Part shown: positions 17,205-26,304 of the stretch, one piece after another
How positions within the stretch are numbered: position 1 is the first letter of the stretch
How the letters are laid out: every line of letters starts with the position of its first letter
Assembly: GCA_017533915.1 (NCBI GenBank)
Contig: JAFWHX010000004.1
Coordinates: forward strand, 62,001 to 126,000
DNA length: 64,000 nt
Direction: 5' to 3'
DNA from: Eubacterium sp.
GTDB taxonomy: Bacteria; Bacillota; Clostridia; Peptostreptococcales; Anaerovoracaceae
The notes under the pieces: generated by a model
What the model saw: the letters and a program-made list of their open reading frames with translations, nothing else
What the model was told of the DNA's origin: nothing
Database searches by the model: none
Program-made: the position numbers and the translations under genes

Positions 17205-17739
17205 GCTTACGGTCGCAAGAGTGATAGCCGTACCGTTTTTTATCGCGCTTTATATGATGGGCTATTTTCTGCCAGCGCTGGTGCTGTTTATCCTGGCATC
17301 GCTCACTGATATGCTCGACGGAAAGATCGCGAGAAAATACAACCTTGTCACGAACTTCGGCAAGATCATGGATCCACTGGCAGATAAGATTCTCGTCTAC
17401 TCAGCTTTCTGCCTTATGGTAGGCGACGGCCTGATCCCTGCATGGATGCTTATAATCATTCTTGCCAGAGAATTCCTGATGGCAGGTATGCGTACTGTCG
17501 CTGCTTCCGAAGGCATCGTCATAGCGGCAGATATGAGCGGCAAGATCAAAACTGTACTGCAGATGATCTCAGTACCTCTTCTTATATTCTATAAAGCTGT
17601 TCCGACGATACCGCAGATCTCGCAGTATGAACACTATATTTATCTTTGCGCTATGGGGTTCCTTTACGCTTCGCTGTTCATGACTGTATATTCCGGTATC
17701 GAGTATATTACCAAAAATAAAGAAGTTTTCAGACAGTAA
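17188..17739 (+). CDS. pgsA: CDP-diacylglycerol-glycerol-3-phosphate 3-phosphatidyltransferase
   Basis: Makes phosphatidylglycerol phosphate, the first committed step to phosphatidylglycerol. The 183-residue membrane protein has the CDP-alcohol transferase motif DG-x2-AR-x8-G-x3-D-x3-D, seen as DGKIARKYN and GKIMDPLADK, and several hydrophobic helices. ATG 17188 follows GAGAGGTG and begins MNLPNKLTVAR, typical of the family. It is translationally coupled to rimO. Confidence 0.95.
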   Translation: MNLPNKLTVARVIAVPFFIALYMMGYFLPALVLFILASLTDMLDGKIARKYNLVTNFGKIMDPLADKILVYSAFCLMVGDGLIPAWMLIIILAREFLMAGMRTVAASEGIVIAADMSGKIKTVLQMISVPLLIFYKAVPTIPQISQYEHYIYLCAMGFLYASLFMTVYSGIEYITKNKEVFRQ

Positions 17740-17757
17740 GTAAGGAAGTAAGTAAAA

Positions 17758-19011
17758 ATGAAATGTGCAATAATCAGCGTCGGTACTGAGCTGTTGATGG
17801 GACAGATCGTCGACACGAATGCGGCGTGGCTCTCTGAGAGGCTCAGGTCGCTCGGCATCGATGTATTCTACAGATATACAGTAGGGGATAATCCTGAGAG
17901 GCTTGCTGATACAATACGTACGGCATTCGATCATGTCGATCTCGTCATATCCATCGGAGGGCTCGGGCCCACAGAAGATGATCTGACCAAAGAGACATTC
18001 TGTGATGTACTTGGAGTTCCACTTGTTAGAGATGAGCGTACAGTCCAGGACCTTGAGAGCAATGCAAAGATATCTCAGAAAGTATTTACTGACAATAATT
18101 ATAAGCAGGCAATGCTTCCTGAAGGCGCTGTGATCTTCTATAACTATACGGGAACAGCTCCGGGTTTTGCAAAAGAAGTTGACGGGAAGATCTTCATCTG
18201 CATGCCAGGTCCTCCGCGTGAGCTTTCATCTATCTGGGAGAACGGTGCTGAAGACTATCTGAAAGGGCTCGGCGACGGTGAAGTCTATTATCATGTCATC
18301 CGGCTGTTCGGAAAGGGTGAATCTGTCATTGAGACCGATCTGATCGATCTTATCGATGCTCAGACGGATCCGACTATCGCAACATATGCCAAAGAAGGGG
18401 AATGTACTGTAAGAGTTGCCTCCAAGCACAAGGATCCAGAAGAAGCAAAAAGAAAAGTCGATGAGATGACGGAGATCATCTGCGACCGGGAAAGGGATTT
18501 TGTTTACAGCACTGACGATGAGCCGCTGGTAATGCTCGTTGGAAGAAAACTGCTCGAGAAAGGACTCTCGATCTCGTGTTGTGAATCATGCACCGGCGGA
18601 ATGTTCGCGTCACAGCTCACGAACGTTCCGGGCATATCCTCCGTGTTTGACCGTGGGCTTGTAACATACACCTACAATGCCAAGATGAATGAGCTAGGCG
18701 TCAGAGAAGAAACTCTGGCAAAGTATACTGCAGTCAGCCGTCAGGTAGCCGATGAGATGGTGACCGGACTTCAGGCTAAGACAGGATGTGATGTATGCGT
18801 ATCCGTCACAGGAATTGCAGGTCCGTCCGGCGGCACCAAGAGAAAACCTGTCGGACTTGTATATGTCGGCTGCATAGTAAAAGGGAAGAAGAAGGTCGTC
18901 AAGCTGAACATCAGTAATCTCGGAAGAGCATGGATAAGGAAATATGCCACGCTCGCGATGTTCAACATCATAAACAAAATGATCGACGGCAGTAAGATAC
19001 CGCCTATGTAA
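17758..19011 (+). CDS. cinA: CinA: nucleotide pyrophosphatase / NMN amidohydrolase
   Basis: A 417-residue two-domain protein. The N-terminal MoaB/MogA-like domain (SVGTELLMGQIVDTN, GGLGPTEDD) hydrolyses ADP-ribose-type nucleotides. The C-terminal PncC domain, about 255-417 with CCESCTGG and GIAGPSGGT, deamidates nicotinamide mononucleotide to salvage NAD. In competent bacteria CinA binds RecA, and recA follows here, although it has its own promoters. GGAAGTAAGT precedes the start. Confidence 0.95.
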   Translation: MKCAIISVGTELLMGQIVDTNAAWLSERLRSLGIDVFYRYTVGDNPERLADTIRTAFDHVDLVISIGGLGPTEDDLTKETFCDVLGVPLVRDERTVQDLESNAKISQKVFTDNNYKQAMLPEGAVIFYNYTGTAPGFAKEVDGKIFICMPGPPRELSSIWENGAEDYLKGLGDGEVYYHVIRLFGKGESVIETDLIDLIDAQTDPTIATYAKEGECTVRVASKHKDPEEAKRKVDEMTEIICDRERDFVYSTDDEPLVMLVGRKLLEKGLSISCCESCTGGMFASQLTNVPGISSVFDRGLVTYTYNAKMNELGVREETLAKYTAVSRQVADEMVTGLQAKTGCDVCVSVTGIAGPSGGTKRKPVGLVYVGCIVKGKKKVVKLNISNLGRAWIRKYATLAMFNIINKMIDGSKIPPM

Positions 19012-19041
19012 TAGCAGAATATCATTTCCCATATAAGTATA

Positions 19042-19070
19042 TTGACAGTGTATGGGGAAGTTGATAACAT
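19042..19070 (+). promoter_or_regulatory. Upstream promoter candidate for recA
   Basis: TTGACA, a 17-bp spacer and TAACAT, about 120 bp before recA. It would give basal transcription in addition to the LexA-controlled promoter nearer the gene. Confidence 0.45.
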
Positions 19071-19125
19071 CTATAGAATCATGGATTCTGGTATCCGTTT
19101 CGTTTTTCTGTTTAAGATTTTGCAC

Positions 19126-19172
19126 TTGACATATCATTATTCCGTAGTAGAATAAATATAGAACACATGTTC
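19126..19172 (+). promoter_or_regulatory. recA promoter with LexA (SOS) box
   Basis: TTGACA, a 16-bp spacer and TAGAAT (19126-19153) are followed at 19161-19172 by GAACACATGTTC, an exact match to the Gram-positive LexA operator GAAC-N4-GTTC. The box covers the expected transcription start, so LexA binding should block initiation until DNA damage. Confidence 0.85.
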
Positions 19173-19189
19173 GTATTATGGAGGTGGCT

Positions 19190-20299
19190 ATGGCAGCTAA
19201 GAATGATAATGATGGGAGAGAAAAAGCGCTGGATGCGGCTCTCGCACAGATAGAGAAACACTTTGGACAGGGCGCCATCATGAGGATGAGCGACAACGCA
19301 AGCATGAACGTTGAAGCTATATCTACCGGCTCGATAAGCCTTGATATGGCTACCGGCATCGGCGGTGTCCCAAAGGGAAGGATAATAGAAGTATATGGAC
19401 CGGAGTCTTCCGGAAAGACCACACTGGCGCTTCACGTAATAGCAGAGAGCCAGAAACAGGGCGGAAGAGCAGCATTCATTGATGCAGAGCACGCTCTTGA
19501 TCCTGTCTATGCCAAGAATCTGGGCGTAGTTATAGAGGATCTGCTTGTATCGCAGCCTGATACAGGAGAACAGGCTCTTGAGATCTGCGACATGCTTGCA
19601 TCAAGCGGCGCTATAGATGTGATCGTAATAGACTCAGTAGCGGCACTGGTGCCTAAGGCAGAGATACAGGGCGAGATGGGAGATTCTCATGTGGGCCTAC
19701 AGGCAAGGCTTATGTCACAGGCTCTGAGAAAGCTTACAGGTACTGTTAACAAAACCAATACATGTGTGATCTTTATCAATCAGCTCAGAGAAAAAGTCGG
19801 CGTTATGTTCGGCAATCCTGAAGTTACTACAGGCGGACGCGCGCTGAAATTCTATTCATCGATGAGATTTGACGTAAGAAAGATAGAGACGATCAAGCAG
19901 GGCGAGTCGATACTCGGAAGCAGGACCAGAGTGAAAGTCGTTAAGAATAAGGTCGCGCCTCCTTTCAAAAAAGCTGAGTTCGATATCATGTATGGCAAAG
20001 GAATATCTCTCTCCGGAGATATTCTCGACTGTGCTGCTGAAATGGGCATCGTAAAGAAGTCAGGTTCATGGTATAGCTACGGCGGAGACCGCATCGGTCA
20101 GGGAAGAGAAGCTGTGAAAGCTTATCTCGAAGAGAATCCCGATCTCATGAACAAGATCAGAGATGAGCTTATGGGATCCCTCCATCCAAAAGATGCCGGT
20201 GATGCTGATGATACTGCAAAAGCAGATCTGCCTGGTGTTTTTGACGAGACTTCTACCGAATCTGTTACAGTAGATGACGATGGTGTCATCATCGAATAG
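19190..20299 (+). CDS. recA: Recombinase RecA
   Basis: Strand-exchange protein and co-protease that triggers LexA cleavage. The 369-residue product has Walker [10 protein letters not shown] near residue 66, [10 protein letters not shown], the Walker B region [12 protein letters not shown], loop L1/L2 around [19 protein letters not shown], and [12 protein letters not shown] 19190 is used because GGAGGTGG lies directly before it; an upstream in-frame ATG at 19178 overlaps that site. The C-terminal tail is acidic, as usual. The rny gene that often follows recA is not here. Confidence 0.98.
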   Translation: MAAKNDNDGREKALDAALAQIEKHFGQGAIMRMSDNASMNVEAISTGSISLDMATGIGGVPKGRIIEVYGPESSGKTTLALHVIAESQKQGGRAAFIDAEHALDPVYAKNLGVVIEDLLVSQPDTGEQALEICDMLASSGAIDVIVIDSVAALVPKAEIQGEMGDSHVGLQARLMSQALRKLTGTVNKTNTCVIFINQLREKVGVMFGNPEVTTGGRALKFYSSMRFDVRKIETIKQGESILGSRTRVKVVKNKVAPPFKKAEFDIMYGKGISLSGDILDCAAEMGIVKKSGSWYSYGGDRIGQGREAVKAYLEENPDLMNKIRDELMGSLHPKDAGDADDTAKADLPGVFDETSTESVTVDDDGVIIE

Positions 20300-20338
20300 A
20301 TCCGAAGGTGTTCGTAAAATAAAGTTTTTTTAAATCAT

Positions 20339-20367
20339 TTGACTTCTCCTTTGAGTCGTGATAATAT
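20339..20367 (+). promoter_or_regulatory. Promoter for rplU-rpmA
   Basis: TTGACT, a 17-bp spacer and TAATAT, 87 bp before the rplU start. The long leader downstream suggests post-initiation control. Confidence 0.65.
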
Positions 20368-20379
20368 ATACGAGTTAGA

Positions 20380-20453
20380 CCGCACTCTGACGGGTCTTAA
20401 ACAGCAATAAGGCTTACCCGTTGAGGCGAGACTGGTATGAGGAGGAACAATTA
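20380..20453 (+). ncRNA. Candidate L21 ribosomal-protein leader
   Basis: The roughly 75-nt untranslated leader of rplU contains ACGGGT (20390-20395) able to pair with ACCCGT (20416-20421), followed by TTGAGGCGAGACTGG before the ribosome site. Position and the conserved-looking ACCCGTTGAGG segment resemble the structured L21 leader known in Firmicutes, which is thought to bind L21 for feedback. A covariance-model search would confirm or refute this. Confidence 0.5.
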
Positions 20454-20912
20454 ATGTATGCAATCATCGAGACCGGCGGAAAGCAGTACAAGGTAGAAGC
20501 AGGCGATATCGTTTCTGTAGAGAAGCTTGGCGCTGAAGTCGGAGAAACAGTTACTTTCGATAAGGTAATGGCAGTAAGTGATGACAACGGACTTAAGGCC
20601 GGAACTCCATATCTGGAAGGAACAGTCGTGACCGGAGAAGTCACAGAAAATGGAAAAGGCAAGAAGGTAGTCGTATTCAAGTATAAGGCTAAGAAGGATT
20701 CCAAGTCCAAGCAGGGACATAGACAGCCTTATACGATGGTAGAGATCAAAGCCATCGGAGAAGGTTCAGCACCTGCACCTGCTGCCGAAGAAGAAGTCAG
20801 TGTTTCCATGAAGAAGGAAGATCTCCTTCAGTATGCTAAAGATCACGGTATCGAAGTAGATCCAAAGGCTAAGAAGGCTGACATCATCGATGCTATAAAT
20901 AATGCAAAATAG
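20454..20912 (+). CDS. rplU: 50S ribosomal protein L21 with C-terminal SAP/Rho-N-like extension
   Basis: Residues 1 to about 100 are normal L21 ([33 protein letters not shown]). Canonical L21 ends there, but this protein has 152 residues. A flexible Ala/Pro/Glu linker ([10 protein letters not shown]) leads to about 35 residues, [15 protein letters not shown] then KKADIIDAI, that read like a helix-extension-helix SAP or Rho-N fold, often used to touch nucleic acid. The frame is intact and ends in its own stop. GGAGGAACAATT precedes ATG 20454. rpmA follows 25 bp later with no prp gene between. Confidence 0.95.
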   Translation: MYAIIETGGKQYKVEAGDIVSVEKLGAEVGETVTFDKVMAVSDDNGLKAGTPYLEGTVVTGEVTENGKGKKVVVFKYKAKKDSKSKQGHRQPYTMVEIKAIGEGSAPAPAAEEEVSVSMKKEDLLQYAKDHGIEVDPKAKKADIIDAINNAK

Positions 20913-20937
20913 CTGATATAAACAGGAGGTAATACAC

Positions 20938-21198
20938 ATGTCAAGTAAAAAGGGAGTAGGCAGTTCCAAGAACGGCCGCGAATCCGAATCTAAGCGTCTT
21001 GGTGTGAAATGTGGAGACGGCCAGTTCGTATCAGCCGGAACCATCATCGTACGTCAGAGAGGCACCAAGCTTCACCCGGGAAATAACGTAGGGATCGGCG
21101 GAGACGACACACTGTTCGCCAAGATCGACGGTTCAGTTAAATACGAAAGGAAAGACAAGACCAGAAAACAGGTCAGCGTCTATCCGGTAGAAGCATAA
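20938..21198 (+). CDS. rpmA: 50S ribosomal protein L27, no N-terminal extension
   Basis: An 86-residue large-subunit protein near the peptidyl-transferase centre. It starts [19 protein letters not shown], so it lacks the roughly nine-residue leader (ending LQFFA) that most Firmicutes carry and remove with the Prp protease. AGGAGGT precedes ATG 20938 and the upstream bases cannot encode that leader. The matching absence of prp between rplU and rpmA is consistent. Confidence 0.96.
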   Translation: MSSKKGVGSSKNGRESESKRLGVKCGDGQFVSAGTIIVRQRGTKLHPGNNVGIGGDDTLFAKIDGSVKYERKDKTRKQVSVYPVEA

Positions 21199-21204
21199 GT
21201 ACTA

Positions 21205-21237
21205 AGGGCCCCTGTAAACAGGGGCCCTGATTTTATT
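21205..21237 (+). terminator. Rho-independent terminator after rpmA
   Basis: A 10-bp GC-rich perfect stem AGGGCCCCTG / CAGGGGCCCT with a TAAA loop, followed by GATTTTATT. It lies 6 bp after the rpmA stop and 24 bp before obgE, so obgE may depend on read-through. Confidence 0.85.
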
Positions 21238-21261
21238 ATAACAAGCAACTTTTGGTGTGAT

Positions 21262-22557
21262 ATGTTAGTAGATAAAGCAAGAATAAAGATCGTATCCGGA
21301 AAGGGCGGAAACGGTGCTGTCACATTCAGGCGTGAGCCTTTTGTTCCAGAAGGCGGGCCTGACGGCGGCGATGGCGGCAAAGGCGGCGATGTCATAATCC
21401 GCGCAAACAGAAACCTGACGACACTTATGGACTTTAAATATAAGAAGAAGTTCAAGGCCGAAGATGGTCAGGACGGCATGAGAAAGAAATGCTTTGGAAA
21501 AGACGGAGAAGATCTCATCATCGAAGTCCCTGTCGGAACTATGGTCACAGATGAAGAAACAGGCCTTCTGATGGCCGATCTGACTTCTGACGGCCAGTCT
21601 GTGGTCGCAGCAAAAGGCGGCAAGGGCGGAAAAGGAAATGTACACTACAAGAGCTCTGTAAGACAGGCTCCTGATTTTGCTGAAGCAGGAGACTTCGCAA
21701 AGGAGCGATATGTCATCCTCGAGTTGAAAATGATCGCTGATGTCGGTCTTGTAGGGTTTCCTAACGTAGGTAAATCGAGCATTCTCTCAGTTTCCACAAA
21801 TGCAAGGCCTAAGATAGACAACTATCATTTTACTACCCTGGAACCGAACCTGGGAGTAGTGGAGATATCTGACACTGAGTTTCTGATGGCCGATATCGCT
21901 GGAATAATTGAAGGCGCTCACAAAGGCCTCGGCCTTGGCCTTGACTTTCTGAAACACATAGAGCGTACAAGAGTGCTCATACACGTTGTCGACGTGTCAG
22001 GATCTGAAGGCAGAGATCCTCGTGAGGATTTTGATAAGATCATGAAAGAGCTCGAGGAGTACAGCCCTAAGATGCTGAAAAAGCCTATGATCGTTTGCGC
22101 TAACAAGATGGACCTCGTACCTGAAGGATCTGACATCTATGAAGACTTCAGGAAATATGTGACCGAAAAGGGATATGACATATACCCTGTGGTCGCTCCG
22201 ACCAGAAAAGGCGTCAGCGAGCTGCTTTATGCCGCGCTCGCAAAGCTTAATGAAGTAAGAGAAAACGAGCAGGATGAATATGAAGATGTCCAGTGGTTCG
22301 ACTTTGATCGTGACGACGTGGACAAGAACTACCGTGTAGTAAACGTAGAAAAGAAAGGCGACATGTTCATTCTTTCCGGCACTCAGCTTCATAAGATATT
22401 CAATTCTACGAATTTCAACGATACCACATCTCTCCGCTATCTCTACAAATATATTGAAAAGAGCGGAGCTATTAAGAAGATGAAGGAGATGGGCCTTAAA
22501 GAAGGCGACACCGTATCGATCTACGATTACGAGATGGAATACATAGAAGAATTCTGA
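21262..22557 (+). CDS. obgE: GTPase ObgE/CgtA
   Basis: Essential ribosome-associated GTPase for 50S assembly and stress signalling. The 431-residue protein has the glycine-rich Obg domain (GKGGNGAVTFRREPFVPEGG), the G domain with GFPNVGKSS near 168, DIAGIIEGA, and NKMD, and a C-terminal OCT domain after about 355, which occurs in Gram-positive Obg. The ribosome site is modest (GGTGTGAT). The next gene begins 3 bp after the stop. Confidence 0.97.
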   Translation: MLVDKARIKIVSGKGGNGAVTFRREPFVPEGGPDGGDGGKGGDVIIRANRNLTTLMDFKYKKKFKAEDGQDGMRKKCFGKDGEDLIIEVPVGTMVTDEETGLLMADLTSDGQSVVAAKGGKGGKGNVHYKSSVRQAPDFAEAGDFAKERYVILELKMIADVGLVGFPNVGKSSILSVSTNARPKIDNYHFTTLEPNLGVVEISDTEFLMADIAGIIEGAHKGLGLGLDFLKHIERTRVLIHVVDVSGSEGRDPREDFDKIMKELEEYSPKMLKKPMIVCANKMDLVPEGSDIYEDFRKYVTEKGYDIYPVVAPTRKGVSELLYAALAKLNEVRENEQDEYEDVQWFDFDRDDVDKNYRVVNVEKKGDMFILSGTQLHKIFNSTNFNDTTSLRYLYKYIEKSGAIKKMKEMGLKEGDTVSIYDYEMEYIEEF

Positions 22558-22560
22558 TAT

Positions 22561-24909
22561 ATGGCAGAAAGACTTACTGAAAACGAATGCTACAGGCTCT
22601 TCCGAGAGTATGACACGCCAGACCGCGTCATCGCACACTGTCTTGAAGTATCAAGATGTGCGTATCTCATCGCCTGTGAGCTTAATAAGAACGGATATCA
22701 ACTGGACGCCGAACTGGTCCGTATCGCTGCGCTGATCCATGACCTCATGAGAACAGACGATAAGCACGACGAAGCAGCAGGCGAGGTTTTAATGTCTCTC
22801 GGATATGAGCAGGAGGCAGAGATAGTCCGCGATCACATGTCTTACAGATTCAACGATCTTCCTGTCGTAACTGAGCATGACGTCGTCTGCCTCTCCGACA
22901 GGATCGTTAAGGAGCATGAATACGCAGGGATAGACGACAGGGTGGAATATCTCATCAATAAAGCCCCTGAGAATATCGAGAGAAAAGAGCATCTTCTCTA
23001 CTGGAAAGAGAAGGTCAGAGAATATATACATGGCATAGAAGACATTATCGGCATTTCTTTTGATGAGCTGCTTGCTCCTGACATGGAACAGCTTCTCTCA
23101 AGAGTCGAGAAACCAGCAAGATATACAGGTCACGAGGTTAACGAGATAGTGAAAGACGTGGACGATCATACTCTGCGCATGGCTTTTGCTTTTCCCGACC
23201 TTTATGAGATAGGGATGTCATATCTGGGACTCCAGATCCTGTATGATGTCGTAAACAAGCGCGACGGGCTCTACATGGAGAGAGTCTTTGAACCCGCTCC
23301 TGACATGTGTGCCATGATGAGGAAGACCGGCAGAAAGCTGTTCACACTTGAAACAGGCACTCAGGTCAAGGATATGGATGTGCTTGGATTCACGCTGCAG
23401 TACGAGATGTCATATACCGACATACTCGATATGCTCGATCTTTCTGACATACCGCTGTATGCCAGGGACAGAGATGACAGATATCCGCTCGTCATAGCAG
23501 GAGGACCGTGTGCGTTCGCTCCGGAGCCTCTTGCCGATTTTATCGATGTCTTCCTTATCGGCGATGGAGAATTGCTTCTTCCGTCATTTCTCGAAAAGCT
23601 CAGAGCATCAAAAGAGAATGCTGTTTCAAAGACAGATTTTCTCAGATCAGTCTGCTCTGACGAAGGGGTATACGTGCCTGCATTCTATGAACCGGTATAC
23701 AACGACGACGAAACAGTGAAGGAATACCGCAAGGTCTATGAGAATGCTCCTGATGTCATAGAAAAGGTTCTCGTAAAAGATCTTGACAGCGCTCCGTTCC
23801 CAGTCAACAACATCATACCAAACGTTGAGGCTGTACATGACCGCGCTGCTGTTGAATCATTCCGCGGGTGCACCAGAGGCTGCAGATTCTGCCAGGCCGG
23901 TATGTTATACAGGCCGATACGCGAAAGAAAGCGTGATACTATAATCGATCTTGCAAGGAAACAGATCGAGAACACCGGTCATGATGAGCTTTCTCTTCTG
24001 TCACTTTCCACGAGCGATCATTCCGATTTCGAGGGTATGGCAACAGAGCTCATGGATCTCTGCAGCAAAAGCGATGTATCGCTCTCACTTCCGTCACTCA
24101 GACTGGACAGCTTTTCATTCAAAGTTCTCAACGAGATCCAGAAATACAAGAAATCCGGCCTCACTTTTGCAGTTGAAGCCGGCACACAGCGTCTGAGAGA
24201 CTCTATAAACAAAGGAATAACCGAGGAAGATGTATTCAGCGCAATAGAACAGGCTATTGAGCTCGGCTGGAGACACGTGAAACTCTATTTCATGATCGGC
24301 CTTCCAGGAGAAACAGACGAAGATCTGGACGGAATAGTCAAGATCACCAAAGACATACTGGCCATCCACAAAAGATCCGGAAATGGCGGGTTCTTCAACG
24401 TTACCGTAAGCTGCTCCAATTTCGTCCCAAAGCCTTTCACACCTTTCCAGTGGGTGCCGCAGGACAGCATGGATGAACTCGACAGAAAGAGAGAATACCT
24501 GAGGCAGCGCCTCAAGATAAAAGGCGTTAAGTTCCAGTGTCACGACAGCTTTGTGAGCAAAGTCGAGGCTGTGCTCGCAAGAGGGGACAGACGGTGTTCT
24601 GAGCTGCTCGCTGCTGCTCATGAAGCAGGATGCGTGCTCGACGGATGGAGCGATCTTTTCGACAAAGAGAAGTGGAGCACGGTGCTTGACAACTGGTCCA
24701 TGGACTACCGGTTCTTCTCTGACAGAGAGAGAGCTGCTGATGAATATCTGTCATGGGATATGATAGATCCGTATGTCACGAAGAAATATCTCCTGTCAGA
24801 ATACAGAAAATCTACGGAATGCAGGACTACAAGGGACTGCAGGAAAGGGTGCAACGGATGCGGCCTCACAAGAGTGATCAAGTGCTTTGGGGAGGTGGAA
24901 AATGAGTAG
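22561..24909 (+). CDS. HD-domain / B12-type radical SAM fusion protein
   Basis: A 782-residue protein with two parts. Residues 1 to about 170 form an HD phosphohydrolase-like domain: His26 in VIAHCLEVS, His60-Asp61 in ALIHDLMR, and a later LSDRI aspartate. From about 190 it matches the TIGR03960 radical SAM family: LRMAFAFPDLYEIGMSYLG, a B12-binding-like region, GGPCAFAPEPLADF, and the cluster motif CTRGCRFC near 438-445. A cysteine-rich tail (CRKGCNGCG) may bind another cluster. The radical SAM part is normally made without an HD domain. Its overlapping neighbour encodes the usual DUF2344 partner. Substrate unknown; a tRNA- or rRNA-related role is often guessed for this family. Confidence 0.85.
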   Translation: MAERLTENECYRLFREYDTPDRVIAHCLEVSRCAYLIACELNKNGYQLDAELVRIAALIHDLMRTDDKHDEAAGEVLMSLGYEQEAEIVRDHMSYRFNDLPVVTEHDVVCLSDRIVKEHEYAGIDDRVEYLINKAPENIERKEHLLYWKEKVREYIHGIEDIIGISFDELLAPDMEQLLSRVEKPARYTGHEVNEIVKDVDDHTLRMAFAFPDLYEIGMSYLGLQILYDVVNKRDGLYMERVFEPAPDMCAMMRKTGRKLFTLETGTQVKDMDVLGFTLQYEMSYTDILDMLDLSDIPLYARDRDDRYPLVIAGGPCAFAPEPLADFIDVFLIGDGELLLPSFLEKLRASKENAVSKTDFLRSVCSDEGVYVPAFYEPVYNDDETVKEYRKVYENAPDVIEKVLVKDLDSAPFPVNNIIPNVEAVHDRAAVESFRGCTRGCRFCQAGMLYRPIRERKRDTIIDLARKQIENTGHDELSLLSLSTSDHSDFEGMATELMDLCSKSDVSLSLPSLRLDSFSFKVLNEIQKYKKSGLTFAVEAGTQRLRDSINKGITEEDVFSAIEQAIELGWRHVKLYFMIGLPGETDEDLDGIVKITKDILAIHKRSGNGGFFNVTVSCSNFVPKPFTPFQWVPQDSMDELDRKREYLRQRLKIKGVKFQCHDSFVSKVEAVLARGDRRCSELLAAAHEAGCVLDGWSDLFDKEKWSTVLDNWSMDYRFFSDRERAADEYLSWDMIDPYVTKKYLLSEYRKSTECRTTRDCRKGCNGCGLTRVIKCFGEVENE

Positions 24910-25585
24910 ATACGCTTTGCTTTTCACCAAGACCGGACTTATCCGATTCACGTCGCATCTGGATCTTCTTAGAATGTTCAAGCGGGCGTTCAGAAGGGCT
25001 GAGATCCCTGTATCTTACAGCCAGGGATTCAATCCCCATCCGAAGATGGGGTTCTGCCAGCCTCTTTCACTTGGATACACAGGACTTGGCGAGCTCATCG
25101 AATTCCAGACTGATTCTGACAAAGGATGCAACAGATGGATGGATCTTATGAAGGACAGTCTGCCTGCCGGCATAGATCTGATCAGTATGGGTATAATAGC
25201 TGATGGTCAGCCATCCATGGCTGCTTCCTGCTATGCTGCTGATTATCTTATAGAATTCCGGGTCCCATATGCTCTTAAAGACTTCAAATCTCTTGTCTCA
25301 GATTTCCTGTCTCAGGATGAGATATCAGTGAGCAAGAAGTCGAAGAGCGGAAAAATATCTGATGTAGATATCAAAGGCAAAATAAGGTCACTTAAAGCTG
25401 CAGAAAAAGACGGCATGCTGATTCTGGAAACAACATTGGACTCAGGAAGCAGCTCAAATCTCAGCCCGGAACTCCTTATCAGATCTTTCTGCGCCTTCTG
25501 CCTTCCATTTGAAGAGCGATATGACATAAACGTTACAAGAAAGTGCCTTCATATCGGTGTTGACTACAGGATTACATGGATGTAG
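24902..25585 (+). CDS. DUF2344 (TIGR03936) radical SAM-linked protein
   Basis: A 227-residue protein starting MSRYALLFTKTGLIRFTSHLDL and carrying SYSQGFNPHPKMGF and LGELIEF, signatures of the TIGR03936 family that always accompanies the TIGR03960 radical SAM enzyme, either fused or adjacent. The start overlaps the previous stop by 8 bp behind a near-perfect GGGGAGGTGG, so the two are translationally coupled. Ribonuclease G (rng), a common third member of this cluster, is absent. Confidence 0.88.
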   Translation: MSRYALLFTKTGLIRFTSHLDLLRMFKRAFRRAEIPVSYSQGFNPHPKMGFCQPLSLGYTGLGELIEFQTDSDKGCNRWMDLMKDSLPAGIDLISMGIIADGQPSMAASCYAADYLIEFRVPYALKDFKSLVSDFLSQDEISVSKKSKSGKISDVDIKGKIRSLKAAEKDGMLILETTLDSGSSSNLSPELLIRSFCAFCLPFEERYDINVTRKCLHIGVDYRITWM

Positions 25586-25651
25586 AATAATCACACGATA
25601 CTGAACATCCACGTTTGTCGGGACTTCCAAACAGCAAAAAGGAGGTCCGGA

Positions 25652-26293
25652 ATGTACTACAGACTTAAGCGCCTTATAAAAGACGCTGAAAACAAGAACA
25701 TACTGCTTATAACGGCAGCTGCCGCCATTATACTGGCCGCAGCTGTCTTCTTTATTTATTACTATGGTAATAGTGAGAATATTTCCTTTGGGTCTCTTTC
25801 GGATCCAGAAGATCAGATTATATCTGAAACTGAGAACTCATCCAATATAGACCCTACCTCGAATATATATGTTGATATAAGCGGGTGCGTAAAGAAGCCG
25901 GGTGTATATGAGATGGAGCCTGGCAGCAGGATATTTGAAGTGATAGATGAGGCAGGCGGCTTCACTAGACATGCCGATACTGCTTTGATCAACCAGGCCG
26001 AAGAGATCAGTGACGGCATGAAGATAAATGTGCCCGACAAAAGAGATAAAGGAAAAGCAAAGTCGTCAGGGCATGCATCAGCCAGTTCTGATACGTCAGA
26101 AAGCCTGATAAACATCAATAAAGCGGATTCGGAGACGCTGCAGCGGATCCCCGGTATAGGTCCTGTTACAGCAGAAAAGATCATACAGTATCGAGAAGAG
26201 AACGGGCCGTTCGGTTCTGTCGAAGATATCACCAATATAAGCGGCATCGGCGACAAAACGCTGGAGAAGATGAGACCCAGCATAACTGTATAG
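25652..26293 (+). CDS. comEA: ComEA-like competence DNA receptor
   Basis: A 213-residue membrane-anchored protein. One transmembrane segment lies at about 18-38 (ILLITAAAAIILAAAVFFIY), then a Ser/Asp-rich linker, an SLBB domain from about 72 (VDISGCVKKPGVYEM), and a C-terminal helix-hairpin-helix DNA-binding domain from about 150 (ININKADSETLQRIPGIGP, ISGIGDKTLEKM). This is the ComEA layout for taking up double-stranded DNA in natural transformation. comEB and comEC are not in the window. AAAGGAGGTCC precedes the start. Confidence 0.92.
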   Translation: MYYRLKRLIKDAENKNILLITAAAAIILAAAVFFIYYYGNSENISFGSLSDPEDQIISETENSSNIDPTSNIYVDISGCVKKPGVYEMEPGSRIFEVIDEAGGFTRHADTALINQAEEISDGMKINVPDKRDKGKAKSSGHASASSDTSESLININKADSETLQRIPGIGPVTAEKIIQYREENGPFGSVEDITNISGIGDKTLEKMRPSITV

Positions 26294-26304
26294 GAGAAAA
26301 TGCT

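Noticed and set aside
18694-19422. Minus-strand 242-codon frame across the cinA-recA junction
   Set aside because: It runs opposite two well-identified genes and through the recA promoter and LexA box. No motif supports it.
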